Below the pieces are notes generated by a model. That model did not search any database, had not been told where the DNA came from, and saw only the letters and a list, made by a program, of their open reading frames with translations. Of a DNA stretch of 32,859 bases, positions 14,071 through 21,732 are shown one piece after another. Made by a program: the position numbers and the translations under genes. The DNA lies in assembly GCA_944389315.1 (NCBI GenBank), contig CALXLX010000048.1:1-32859 (forward strand). The letters are read 5' to 3'. The DNA comes from an uncultured Opitutales bacterium (lineage in GTDB: Bacteria; Verrucomicrobiota; Verrucomicrobiia; Opitutales; Intestinicryptomonadaceae). Each line of letters opens with the position of its first letter. Within the stretch, counting starts at the first letter, position 1.

Positions 14071-16360
14071 AATAGCGCTGGCGGGGAATCCCAATTGCGG
14101 CAAGACCTCCATTTTCAACGCCTTGACCGGCGCGCGCCAGCACGTGGGAAACTATCCGGGAGTCACTGTCGAGAGCAAATCGGGGAACTTTTCCATTGGC
14201 GATATCGACATAGAGCTTGTGGATTTGCCGGGTATATATTCCCTCTCGTCGAGCTCCCCGGAGGAGAATGTAGCCTTCGAGGTTTTGACTGGCAAGGGCA
14301 TAGACCTGATATTGAATGTCATAGACTCGTCCATACCCCGCAGGAGCATGTACCTGACAACCCAGCTTGCGGAGCTGCACATACCCATGATGCTCGTCTT
14401 CAATATGAGCGACGACGCTCGCAAAAAGGGGATAAAATTCAATATAGCCAAGCTGGAAAAATATTTCGGCTCCCCGATAGTTCAGACGGTGGGGCGCACC
14501 TCGGACGGGGTGAAGCCCCTTCTTGAGCGCCTGCCCAAAGTGCTGGACGAACTTGAGAACCACGGTGTGCCCATGCTCTCCTACGGCTCGGACATAGACG
14601 ACTCCATCGCCGAGATCGCCTCGAGAATAGACGCGCTGGGCGTGAAGAAATACGAGCACATACCGTCCCGTTTCTTTGCGGTAAAGCTCCTTGAGAGCGA
14701 CTCGTGCACGATGAAGATTCCGGAGTTTAAGTCCGTATGGGGCGACGTGTCCGCCCAGATAAAGCATCTGGCGCAGATACACGCCATAGACGAGGCCCAC
14801 ACCTTCATGGCCGACCGCCGCTACGCGATGATTTCCGGCGCCTTCCGCGACAGCATCTCCATGACGGGGGAAAAACGCAGGCAGATCTCGGACAAGATAG
14901 ACTCCGTCGTCACAAACAAAGTTTTCGGCCTGCCGTTTTTTCTGCTGGTGATGTATGCGACCTTCTGGTTTACCTTCACTTGCGCGGACCCTATAATGGT
15001 TCTTATAGAGGACGCCTTCGGGGCCCTCTCCGACGGGATTAAATCCGTCTGGAGCCCAGACGTCATGCCGTATCTGCGCGATTTGCTGACCGACGGCGTC
15101 ATAGGGGGTGTCGGCGGGGTTATAGTTTTCCTGCCGAACATACTGTTTTTGTTCTTCGCAATCGCGCTGCTTGAGGAGAGCGGGTACATGTCTCGCGCGG
15201 CCTTTGTGATGGACGGAATAATGCGCAGGTTCGGCCTGCAGGGCAAGTCTTTCGTGCCTTTGGTGCTCGGCTTCGGGTGCAGTGTGCCGGCCATTATGGC
15301 TACGCGGTGCATAGAGTCAGAGAAGGACAGAAAGACCACAATAATGGTTTTGCCGCTCATAAGCTGCGGCGCGAGGCTTCCCATTTACGCGCTGATAATA
15401 CCCGCGTTTTTTGCGCTCAAATACCAGGCGCTGATGATGTGGGTCATATATATAATAGGTGTCGTGGTTGCTCTGCTGGGTGCGCGCCTGCTAAAAAATA
15501 CGATATTTAAGGGCGACGGGGAGGTATATCTCATGGAGCTGCCCCCCTACAGAATGCCCACATTCAGAAGCTTGATGCTGCACATGTGGGACAGGGCCAA
15601 GATGTATCTGCAAAAGGCCGGCACCATAATTCTTGCCACGTCAATACTTCTCTTCATAGCCAACACCTATCCCGAGAAGACTGATCTTAGCAAAGACTAC
15701 GACGCCCTTGCCGAAAAGGCCGCCAAGGCTGCGGCGCTGACCGATTCCGACATCAAGGTTCTGTCCGCGAATAATTTTCTATCCGCGCAGGGGCTTGCCG
15801 AGCTCGAGGAGCAGGGCTGCATTTCCGACGAGACTATAGCCTCTCTCGAGGAGAGAAAACCGACTCTCGTCCAGCAGGCAGTTTTGAAAAAGTGCTCAGA
15901 CCTAAATGCCGAGCTTGCCAAGCTCGACAACGAACGCAGCGCCGAGCTGATGGAATACACCATATCCGGGCGCATAGGCAAGTTCATGGAGCCGTTTTTC
16001 AAGCCGATAGGCTTCGACTGGAAACTCTCCACCGCGAGCATAGGCGCCCTTGCCGCGAAGGAGGTATTTGTATCGCAGCTTGGCATATTGTACGCCGAGG
16101 GTGAGGCCGACGAGGAAAGCGTGCCCCTTCGCGAGCAGCTCGCTAGGAACTATACGCCTCTCCAGGGCTTCTGCATAATGCTATTCTGCCTGCTAAGCAT
16201 ACCTTGCTTTGCCACTTTGGCAGTGATAAAAAGGGAGATGAATTCATGGAAGGCCATGTTCGCCGAGATGTTCTCCCTGCTGTTTTTGGCGTATGCGGCA
16301 ACCTTCATAGTCTATCAGCTTGGAACTTTCCTTCAGATAGGTACAAAACTGATTTCGTGA
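14054..16360 (+). CDS. feoB: ferrous iron transporter B (GTPase-coupled Fe(II) permease)
   Basis: 768 residues from GTG 14054. The N-terminal G domain is complete: G1 GNPNCGKT (11-18), G2 around GNYPGVTVE (32-40), G3 DLPG (57-60), G4 NMSD (117-120). A helical GDI-like domain follows, then a polytopic membrane domain with the two Gate motifs containing conserved Cys, LGFGCSVPAIMATR and ISCGARLPIYALI. A hydrophilic insertion of about 100 residues, rich in Ala, Glu and Lys, sits between the later membrane segments, as in Bacteroides-type FeoB. It imports Fe(II) across the inner membrane and is most useful under anoxic or acidic conditions. It lies in an operon with feoA and a Cys-rich partner. 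Confidence 0.96.
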   Translation: MKKHFRIALAGNPNCGKTSIFNALTGARQHVGNYPGVTVESKSGNFSIGDIDIELVDLPGIYSLSSSSPEENVAFEVLTGKGIDLILNVIDSSIPRRSMYLTTQLAELHIPMMLVFNMSDDARKKGIKFNIAKLEKYFGSPIVQTVGRTSDGVKPLLERLPKVLDELENHGVPMLSYGSDIDDSIAEIASRIDALGVKKYEHIPSRFFAVKLLESDSCTMKIPEFKSVWGDVSAQIKHLAQIHAIDEAHTFMADRRYAMISGAFRDSISMTGEKRRQISDKIDSVVTNKVFGLPFFLLVMYATFWFTFTCADPIMVLIEDAFGALSDGIKSVWSPDVMPYLRDLLTDGVIGGVGGVIVFLPNILFLFFAIALLEESGYMSRAAFVMDGIMRRFGLQGKSFVPLVLGFGCSVPAIMATRCIESEKDRKTTIMVLPLISCGARLPIYALIIPAFFALKYQALMMWVIYIIGVVVALLGARLLKNTIFKGDGEVYLMELPPYRMPTFRSLMLHMWDRAKMYLQKAGTIILATSILLFIANTYPEKTDLSKDYDALAEKAAKAAALTDSDIKVLSANNFLSAQGLAELEEQGCISDETIASLEERKPTLVQQAVLKKCSDLNAELAKLDNERSAELMEYTISGRIGKFMEPFFKPIGFDWKLSTASIGALAAKEVFVSQLGILYAEGEADEESVPLREQLARNYTPLQGFCIMLFCLLSIPCFATLAVIKREMNSWKAMFAEMFSLLFLAYAATFIVYQLGTFLQIGTKLIS

Positions 16361-16373
16361 GGAGGAAAATTTT

Positions 16374-16550
16374 ATGGAGACTTTGCTTATCGTTATAGTT
16401 GCGGCCCTGGCTGTCTGGCTGATTTTCAGGTCTTTCAGGAAATCTGCCTCGGGGGATTGCAACTGCTCGGGCTCGTGCGGTTCGTGCCATTGCTCAAAGA
16501 CGCAAAAATGCGGCTGCCCGGAAAATTCTACCCATAAAAAGAAAGTATGA
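16374..16550 (+). CDS. FeoB-associated Cys-rich small membrane protein
   Basis: 58 residues, starting 13 bp after feoB with a strong GGAGG site right after the feoB stop. Residues 3-19 (TLLIVIVAALAVWLIFR) form one membrane span. The cytoplasmic tail has seven Cys in CNCSGSCGSCHCSKTQKCGC and a His/Lys-rich end. Small proteins of this build are known next to feoB (the FeoB-associated Cys-rich family) and are thought to help handle iron. The Cys array could bind Fe(II) or a cluster. The feo transcript ends in a strong terminator directly behind this gene. Confidence 0.85.
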   Translation: METLLIVIVAALAVWLIFRSFRKSASGDCNCSGSCGSCHCSKTQKCGCPENSTHKKKV

Positions 16551-16558
16551 CATATCCG

Positions 16559-16603
16559 CGGCCGCACGGGGCCCCATGCTCCCGTGCGGCCGTCGTTTTT
16601 TTT
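16559..16603 (+). terminator. terminator of the feo operon
   Basis: A perfect 12-bp stem (CGGCCGCACGGG / CCCGTGCGGCCG) with a 10-nt loop, then GTCG and eight T. It begins 9 bp after the Cys-rich gene. Confidence 0.92.
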
Positions 16604-16646
16604 ATTGAAAAACGCCTCCGAATGCTTCGTCTGGGGTGTTTTTTCC

Positions 16647-16727
16647 AAAAATGCCCCTCCAAAACGGAACATGCCCTTTGTTTTAAGCAAAAATATGCTT
16701 GCAAAACTTTGCGCGCGGGGCATTTTT
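16647..16727. repeat. 11-bp inverted repeat enclosing a small hairpin upstream of rpsR
   Basis: AAAAATGCCCC (16647-16657) and GGGGCATTTTT (16717-16727) are perfect inverted copies 59 bp apart. Inside is a 5-bp hairpin AAGCA-N6-TGCTT (16685-16700). The RNA could fold into a long-stem structure ending in T-rich sequence. No known RNA family is recognised. Confidence 0.55.
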
Positions 16728-16746
16728 AATTCCTTATATTTTAATT

Positions 16747-16775
16747 TTTACATTAAAAAGCACAAAACGTAATCT
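16747..16775 (+). promoter_or_regulatory. candidate rpsR promoter
   Basis: TTTACA (16747-16752), a 17-bp spacer, TAATCT (16770-16775), then 7 nt to the ATG. This predicts a very short or absent leader; no Shine-Dalgarno sequence is present. Confidence 0.45.
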
Positions 16776-16782
16776 ATCCTTT

Positions 16783-16968
16783 ATGAACGAAGAATCCAAA
16801 AAGAAGCTTCCCAAAGACCTAACTTTCGTCGATGCCGAAAGCCTCAACCACTATACTACGGAGACGGGCAAAATCCTTCCCCGCAAGTTCACGGGGCTGA
16901 CTTCCAAAGAGCAGCGCCACGTCAAGAAGGTTATCAAGCAGTCCCGCAGCATGCTGCTTTCCAAGTAG
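16783..16968 (+). CDS. rpsR: 30S ribosomal protein bS18 (short, stand-alone)
   Basis: 61 residues from the ATG at 16783. The core TGKILPRKFTGLTSKEQRHV followed by KKVIKQSRSMLLSK matches the conserved S18 block (typically TGKILPRRxTGLxxKxQRxL). S18 binds 16S rRNA on the platform together with S6. It has no Cys, so it is the zinc-free form. The gene is alone, not within the usual rpsF-rpsR-rplI group; rpsF, ssb and rplI are absent nearby. It has its own promoter-like sequence and terminator. It is either the sole relocated copy or a second paralogue. Confidence 0.85.
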   Translation: MNEESKKKLPKDLTFVDAESLNHYTTETGKILPRKFTGLTSKEQRHVKKVIKQSRSMLLSK

Positions 16969-17039
16969 GAAGGCGGCGGTAGGACGGGGCGCATAGAACG
17001 CCTCTCCCGCGCGGAAAAACGGCAAGGCATTGCGTCTAA

Positions 17040-17073
17040 GTCGCCCCAAGATTTTGGTGGCGGCTTGTTTTTT
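17040..17073 (+). terminator. rho-independent terminator of rpsR
   Basis: A 10-bp stem (GTCGCCCCAA / TTGG-T-GGCGGC, one bulged T and one G-U pair) with a GATT loop is followed by TTGTTTTTT. Confidence 0.8.
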
Positions 17074-17103
17074 GCCCGCATTTAACTAAAACATCTTCGT
17101 AAA

Positions 17104-18060
17104 ATGAATATAGATTCGGACATAGCGGCGGCTGCGGAAATCCTCAAAAAGGGAGGGATAGTCGCCATGCCGACGGAGACCGTTTACGGTCTTGCCGCGG
17201 ATGCTTGTTCGGAAACCGCGGTGAGGAAAATTTTCGAGGCTAAGGGCAGGCCTTTTATAGATCCGCTTATAGTGCATGTCTCGGACATGGAGATGGCGCG
17301 CTCCATCGCCGTTTTCGACGAGGTCTCGGAGGCTTTGGCAAAGAAGTTCTGGCCGGGGCCACTGACGATAATTTTAAGGAAGAAGCCGTCTGTGCCCGAC
17401 ATTACAACGGCCGGCATGGATACGGTGGCGGTCAGAATGCCGTCGCATCCCATTGCGGCGCGCCTCATTTCAAAATGCGGATTTGCTCTCGCGGCTCCGA
17501 GCGCAAACCCCTTCGGCTATATAAGCCCCACTTGCGCCGGCCATGTCAAAGACCAGCTCGGAGGCAAGGTGGATATGATATTGGACGGTGGAGAGTGCTC
17601 GCGCGGGGTGGAGTCCACCATAGTTATGCCTCCGGCCGTTTCGACGGAGGGCGGGGCTCTCATACTCCGCCACGGGCCCATTTGCGCAGAGGAGCTTTCG
17701 GCAGCCGTAGGCATTGATTTTACCCCGCCCAAAAAGGCAAATCCTGCGCATCCCGCGGCGCCGGGAATGATGAAAAGCCACTATGCGCCCAAATCGAGGC
17801 TGTTTTTGTTCAGGGGTTTGTCCGAGATTCCGGAGGGATTCCGCGGCAGGGTGGTCCATTTTGTGCGTCCTAAAAATGTAACCCCGCGCGACTATTGGCT
17901 GACGGAAAATTCCGACGTCAACGAGGCCGCCCGCAGGCTGTTTGCTCTTCTGCGCTCGCTGGATAAGACCTCGGAGGACATCTATTGCCAGATTTGTCCG
18001 GACTGCGGCGCCGGAAGGGCCGTAAACGACAGATTGCAGCGGGCAAGTTTCAAGGCCTAA
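17104..18060 (+). CDS. L-threonylcarbamoyladenylate synthase (Sua5-type)
   Basis: 318 residues. The N-terminal YrdC domain carries MPTETVYGLAADA (residues 22-34), KGRPFIDPLIVHV (47-59) and the APSANPFG loop that bind ATP, threonine and bicarbonate. After the linker PGMMKSHYAPKSRLFLF comes a Sua5 C-terminal domain ending in the typical GAGRAVNDRLQRAS. It makes threonylcarbamoyl-AMP, the first step of t6A37 formation in ANN-decoding tRNAs, which is essential for accurate translation. Its length (over 300 residues) identifies Sua5 rather than the short TsaC form. It is preceded by the rpsR terminator, so transcription probably starts within 17074-17103. Confidence 0.95.
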   Translation: MNIDSDIAAAAEILKKGGIVAMPTETVYGLAADACSETAVRKIFEAKGRPFIDPLIVHVSDMEMARSIAVFDEVSEALAKKFWPGPLTIILRKKPSVPDITTAGMDTVAVRMPSHPIAARLISKCGFALAAPSANPFGYISPTCAGHVKDQLGGKVDMILDGGECSRGVESTIVMPPAVSTEGGALILRHGPICAEELSAAVGIDFTPPKKANPAHPAAPGMMKSHYAPKSRLFLFRGLSEIPEGFRGRVVHFVRPKNVTPRDYWLTENSDVNEAARRLFALLRSLDKTSEDIYCQICPDCGAGRAVNDRLQRASFKA

Positions 18061-18085
18061 AGCGGCGTAGTGCTGCCGGCTTTTT
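18061..18085. terminator. weak hairpin plus T-run between convergent genes
   Basis: AGCGGC-N8-GCCGGCT with one bulge is followed by TTTT. It lies in the 23-bp gap between the Sua5 gene and the convergent DUF1232-like gene. The stem is short and imperfect. Confidence 0.35.
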
Positions 18086-18371
18086 AACGGTTTCTTTTCT
18101 CCGGGTCTTTTTCTTTGTTTTGCGGCAGGGCGTAGCGGTTTCTTAAAAACGGTATTTCTATCCCGAAATACGCCAGCGACGAGAGCAGCACTATCATGAA
18201 GAACGCCTCGTCGAGATTGCCTATTATGGGCAGATTGTCCGGTATCTCCACAACTCCGCAGCCGAGGTTTAGCATCCATAATGTCGAGATTACGATGCCA
18301 AATAACGCCGCGCAGGATCCGAGGCAGGTTTTTTGCGCGTTTGCGTCTTGCATATTTTTATCTTCGCCCAT
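18084..18371 (-). CDS. DUF1232-like small membrane protein
   Basis: 95 residues from the ATG at 18371, which has an AAGGA site 8 nt upstream and overlaps the upstream gene by 14 bp. A longer in-frame reading exists but runs deep into that gene. Residues 15-40 are hydrophobic, and the segment VVEIPDNLPIIGNLDEAFFM resembles the D-x-IPD-x-IPxxGxLDD core of DUF1232 (YkvA-like) proteins, followed by a second membrane span. The C-terminus is short and charged. The function of DUF1232 is not established. It is the last gene of a three-gene membrane-protein operon. Confidence 0.7.
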   Translation of the reverse strand: MGEDKNMQDANAQKTCLGSCAALFGIVISTLWMLNLGCGVVEIPDNLPIIGNLDEAFFMIVLLSSLAYFGIEIPFLRNRYALPQNKEKDPEKRNR

Positions 18372-19278
18372 CTGTGTTTTCCTTCGATTCAAATACGTTC
18401 TTGTCCAAAAGAATAACTCCGCTGTCTGGCTTTTCCGACTCCGCATTCTGCCCGAAACGCACCGAAACTTTCCCGACTATGTCTACTGGAATATTTAGCA
18501 GGGGCAGCAAGGTATCCTTCGCCCATTTCTCAAGCGCAAAACGCGCCTCCCTGGTCGCGGCGAGAATACGGTAGTAGTCGCGCCCGTTGTCCTCTATCTG
18601 CTTTGGAATCTCGTTAGAGATGAAATTGTCAAGGGACTTGTTTACATCGTCGGAAAATTTGCTCTGGTTGACCTTTATGCTGCGGTTTTCCTCGCCTACG
18701 GGGGTGTCGAGTTGAAGCTGCGCAAATAGAAGCTCTATATCCGTCTTTCCGCTATCGGCGTTTTTGGCGGTCTTTATCTTGAAGTCCGAGAGCGGAACAT
18801 AGTACTTGTATATGGGTTCCGACTCGTACTCCACCTGCGAGGAAAATGTCTTCCATTTTACGCTCTTTTTGCTCGTGGAAAATTTCTCCCTCAACTGCGC
18901 GACTATATATTTGTCCGCCTCGCTGGCATTGAGGAATCTAACCTTGAATACAACCTTGTCTTCTGGCTTTTGAGTTAGAATCTTCACCGCGGCGTCGGCC
19001 AAAGTCTTTGCTGAATTCGTCGTGGCGTCGGCCAGAGTCTTCGCCGAGTTTTGCATGGACGGCAGAGGATTGCACGAATACAGCGCAAATGCCGCAAATG
19101 CCGCGCATATCGCAAACACCGATACAATGCCTGCCAGGCAGCCGAAACCTCCCTTTCCTCGGGGCTTATCCTCCCCGCGGGAGGCGCCGCTTTCCGTAGG
19201 GAGCGCTTCGTTCTCCTTCGGCGCTAAAATTTCAGCTCCGCCTGCATCGGAAGGTTTGCTATCTTGCGTGTCCGGCAT
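18358..19278 (-). CDS. single-span membrane protein, DUF4230-like (function unknown)
   Basis: 306 residues. A charged cytoplasmic head (1-43) is followed by one strongly hydrophobic span (about 45-69) and a large soluble domain on the far side of the membrane. Just after the span the phrase NSAKTLADA occurs twice (77-85 and 88-96), a recent 11-codon tandem duplication visible in the DNA too. The soluble domain has the pattern of small DUF4230-like proteins (helical YYRILAATREARFALEKWA, then VDIVGKVSVRFG), but this match is weak and from memory. It starts 3 bp after the TM2-like gene and overlaps the DUF1232-like gene, so the three form one transcript. Confidence 0.7.
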   Translation of the reverse strand: MPDTQDSKPSDAGGAEILAPKENEALPTESGASRGEDKPRGKGGFGCLAGIVSVFAICAAFAAFALYSCNPLPSMQNSAKTLADATTNSAKTLADAAVKILTQKPEDKVVFKVRFLNASEADKYIVAQLREKFSTSKKSVKWKTFSSQVEYESEPIYKYYVPLSDFKIKTAKNADSGKTDIELLFAQLQLDTPVGEENRSIKVNQSKFSDDVNKSLDNFISNEIPKQIEDNGRDYYRILAATREARFALEKWAKDTLLPLLNIPVDIVGKVSVRFGQNAESEKPDSGVILLDKNVFESKENTDGRR

Positions 19279-19281
19279 AGT

Positions 19282-19500
19282 CTAATATTTGTATGTGGCC
19301 GCGTTAATAATGCTCCAGATATGAACCGGAACCGCCACTAAAAGAGGAAGTATAAGAGGGGATAAAACGTAGAATACGCTGCATGTTAAAAAGAAAAATA
19401 AGGCCGCAAGAAACCTGCCTTGAACAAGCTGTCCCAGCCCTGGTATAAAGACATTGGCAAGGGCGGAGATGACATTTGCCGTTTTATGGTCGTCGCTCAT
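19282..19500 (-). CDS. TM2-like small membrane protein
   Basis: 72 residues. The segment ANVFIPGLGQLVQGRFLAAL then FFFLTC fits small TM2-type proteins: a membrane hairpin with a Pro-Gly-x-Gly-Gln turn and a G-R motif. A second long hydrophobic span follows (residues 43-66). The ATG has an AAAGGAA site 7 nt upstream. First gene of the three-gene membrane operon; its function is unknown. Confidence 0.75.
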   Translation of the reverse strand: MSDDHKTANVISALANVFIPGLGQLVQGRFLAALFFFLTCSVFYVLSPLILPLLVAVPVHIWSIINAATYKY

Positions 19501-19520
19501 TGAAATTCCTTTTTTTTAAG

Positions 19521-19556
19521 ATTGTTTCAAAACCCGCGGCGTTTGTCAAATGCCGC
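19521..19556 (-). promoter_or_regulatory. promoter of the TM2/DUF1232 operon with palindrome over the -35 box
   Basis: On the minus strand: TTGACA (19549-19544), a 17-bp spacer and AACAAT (19526-19521), then the ribosome binding site and ATG at 19500. The -35 box lies inside a 21-bp imperfect palindrome (19536-19556; arms GCGGC/GCCGC and TTTG/CAAA), suggesting a repressor site. Confidence 0.5.
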
Positions 19557-19676
19557 CTGCGGTTTTTATCGACATTCTTTAAGGGAAATTTGTTCAGTTT
19601 TTTGCCCATTGGCGCTTTATCCGAAAAATTCCCGTTGAAGAATATGCAAAGATAGAGGGAAGGCCCGCAGACAACT

Positions 19677-20621
19677 TTATGGGAGCCTTCCGCCAAGCCT
19701 ACGCTCGAAGTCGCTTTTGCCTATGCCCGTTATGCGCTCGAAGATGTCAAAATCAAAATTTGGCAGCTTGAGAGTTTCCTCAAGTTCCGACAATTCGGCG
19801 GATTCAAAACTGTCCCTAAGGGGGGGCTTTGCCAACCATTTGGGAAGCTTTATTTCTTTGTAGGGCAGGGATACGGGCTTGTTGAACATGTAGGTTGGGG
19901 CGTTCCCTTCGTTGAAAAACCCGCAGTGGCAGTCGCCGACATTCCACTTGCCGGAATTTCTGTTACCCCTGTTGAAGGATCCTGAGTTGCCGTGCCCGAC
20001 GTTGAAATCTCCGCTGTTCCTCCAGCCGGTGTTTGAGTCTCCGGAGTTGTAATTGCCCTTGTTGTAATCTCCGCAGTTGCAATTTCCTGAGTTAAAATCC
20101 CCGGCGTTGTCTATGCCCGAGTTTCTGTTTCCGGTGTTGAAATCTCCCTTGTTGTAGTCCCCCGTATTCAGCGCGCCGTCGTTGAAAGACCCGGTATTGC
20201 TCTTGCCCGCGTTTCTAAACCCCGTGTTGCAGCGTGAAATATTGAACTTGCCGCAGCCGGGGTAGTCTTGCTGCAAAGATGAGGCCAGCTCGTCGGTAAT
20301 ATCCTTTAAGAGGCGTATGCTGCCGCAGCATATGCGCTCCTGCGCTCCGGGAATATCGGGCATAACTGCCCCCTTAAATTCCGCAAGATATACCCTTGCG
20401 CCGTCCTCGTACCACATATTCCAGTGCTTTGAGAGGTAATAGCCTTGTTTGGATATCTGGGCGCCGCTTATCTCGGGAAGCCAGGGGCCGGGCTTGCCGT
20501 CTTTTGGTAGATAGGCTGAATAGTCGAACCCCGTAGTGGGCGCCACTCCGTTTGCGTTTAAAACCTTGTAGTATGCTTCGGACACAAATTTGCCTTTCCC
20601 CGATATCGCCGTTTTGCTCAT
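19677..20621 (-). CDS. pentapeptide-repeat protein (23 N-x-G-type repeats)
   Basis: 314 residues. Residues 1-125 form a non-repeated domain (WNMWYEDGARVYLAEFKGAV is distinctive) that resembles the domain placed before such repeats in some phage-associated proteins, but I cannot name it with confidence. Residues 126-240 are 23 consecutive five-residue units of the type [FRYSD]-N-x-G-[xDN], matching the Pentapeptide_2 pattern known from mycobacterial PPE-MPTR proteins and expected to fold as a right-handed quadrilateral beta-helix. A 70-residue C-terminal part is helical and charged. No signal peptide is seen, so it is probably cytoplasmic. It follows the AEC transporter with one base between them, so they share a transcript. 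Function is unknown; some pentapeptide proteins mimic DNA and bind gyrase, which is not shown here. Confidence 0.8.
   Translation of the reverse strand: MSKTAISGKGKFVSEAYYKVLNANGVAPTTGFDYSAYLPKDGKPGPWLPEISGAQISKQGYYLSKHWNMWYEDGARVYLAEFKGAVMPDIPGAQERICCGSIRLLKDITDELASSLQQDYPGCGKFNISRCNTGFRNAGKSNTGSFNDGALNTGDYNKGDFNTGNRNSGIDNAGDFNSGNCNCGDYNKGNYNSGDSNTGWRNSGDFNVGHGNSGSFNRGNRNSGKWNVGDCHCGFFNEGNAPTYMFNKPVSLPYKEIKLPKWLAKPPLRDSFESAELSELEETLKLPNFDFDIFERITGIGKSDFERRLGGRLP
19902..20246 (-). repeat. 23 tandem 15-bp units coding pentapeptide repeats
   Basis: Uninterrupted 15-bp periodicity with AAC/AAT at the second codon and GGx at the fourth of each unit. DNA identity between units is only partial, so the array is old or selected at protein level rather than freshly amplified. 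Confidence 0.9.
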
Positions 20622-20622
20622 G

Positions 20623-21579
20623 TTATTGTGCGCCTGGCCCTATCAGCCCGAAGCACAATCCCAGCCATAGCGGCATTGTAAATACCGCCGCTATGCATGT
20701 TGCAAGCGTTATCTGGACGGAAAGTTCTGGCTTGCCCCCGAAACTCTTGCTAAGCACCGCCGCCGTAACTCCGCATGGTGGCAGAGTCTGCAAAGCCAGC
20801 AGGGCCTTTAGGGACGGCGCAATGGGCAGAAAACTTGCCGCGGCAAAGAACAGGCACGGCAACGCCAGCATTCTTATAGCCGTGGCCGAGAGAACGCATT
20901 TCCAGTCTATCTTGGCGTTGCCGAGCATGTCGCATATGAGCGTGCCGAACATCATCAAATTCAGGGGAATGGCGGCGAAGCCTATCCATTTTAGGGAATT
21001 TAGCACAAATTCGGGGACGAAGTCCCCGAGCCCCGTCCATATCAGCGCGAGGCTGAAGAATACCGCCGCCACGGGGCCGCGCATGAACACCTTGGGCGAA
21101 AAACTCTTTCTCCCCGAGAGCAAGAACACCCCTACGGACCAGAATACCAGGTCGCAGCCCACATTGTGCGTAAGGACAAGCCCGAGCAGATCCGGATTAG
21201 TCTGGGAAAACAATATTGCAACAAGCGCAATTATGAAAAAACCATAGTTGTGCGTGCCCGTGGTCACCGTGAAGGTTCTCTCCCCCGAACCGACCTTAAG
21301 CCCGAGTATTTTTGCCGCCGCCCATGCCGCCAGTAGCGAGACTCCCACCACGCACATTCCCAATGCTATGGTCTGCATGGATAAGGCTATGCTGCGCAGC
21401 TTTTCGTTGCCGAGCATGTTGTATATTATAAAGCACGGAAGCGTGAGGTCTATCGACACCCTCACGAAGGACGCATCGGCTTCAGGGCTCAACCAATGCG
21501 CCTTGCGCGCCAGAAAACCGGCGAAAATCATCGCGTAGATTGGGACTATCGCCCCTATTGCCATTGCCGCAAAATTCAT
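20623..21579 (-). CDS. AEC-family (auxin efflux carrier-like) permease
   Basis: 318 residues with about ten hydrophobic membrane segments in two inverted halves, as in the Mem_trans/AEC family. Typical pieces are IVPIYAMIFAGFLARK at the start, RVSIDLTLPCFIIYNM, a broken helix VTTGTHNYGFFIIAL in the middle and LPPCGVTAAVLSKSFGG near the end. Members export or import organic acids such as malate or malonate; the substrate here is unknown. A TTGACG box lies about 25 bp before the ATG. It is the first gene of a two-gene transcript with the pentapeptide protein, an unusual partner for a permease. Confidence 0.88.
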   Translation of the reverse strand: MNFAAMAIGAIVPIYAMIFAGFLARKAHWLSPEADASFVRVSIDLTLPCFIIYNMLGNEKLRSIALSMQTIALGMCVVGVSLLAAWAAAKILGLKVGSGERTFTVTTGTHNYGFFIIALVAILFSQTNPDLLGLVLTHNVGCDLVFWSVGVFLLSGRKSFSPKVFMRGPVAAVFFSLALIWTGLGDFVPEFVLNSLKWIGFAAIPLNLMMFGTLICDMLGNAKIDWKCVLSATAIRMLALPCLFFAAASFLPIAPSLKALLALQTLPPCGVTAAVLSKSFGGKPELSVQITLATCIAAVFTMPLWLGLCFGLIGPGAQ

Positions 21580-21688
21580 AATTTTAAACAGATGCGCATA
21601 ACACCGTCAAAGGCGTTCAGCAAGAATTAAAAAAAGTTTTATGGCATCGTAGATGGCGCGGCGGGAGATTGCCGCCCGGAACATGCGC

Positions 21689-21717
21689 AAAAAAAGCCGC
21701 CCTGCGGCGGCTTTTTT
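21689..21717. terminator. bidirectional terminator between AEC gene and alcohol dehydrogenase
   Basis: A perfect GCCGCC-CTGC-GGCGGC stem is flanked by seven A and six T, so it can stop transcription in both directions. On the minus strand it lies 16 bp after the dehydrogenase stop codon. Confidence 0.9.
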
Positions 21718-21732
21718 GCTTTCTTTGCGGGC

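Noticed and set aside
14030..14800. 256-codon minus-strand open frame opposite feoB
   Set aside because: It mirrors the conserved FeoB G domain and has no domain of its own.
17470..18279. 269-codon minus-strand open frame opposite the Sua5 gene
   Set aside because: It overlaps the highly conserved Sua5 gene and has no recognisable motifs.
19484..19696. 70-codon minus-strand open frame between the pentapeptide gene and the TM2-like gene
   Set aside because: It overlaps the end of one gene and the promoter and palindrome of the next, with no signal for translation.
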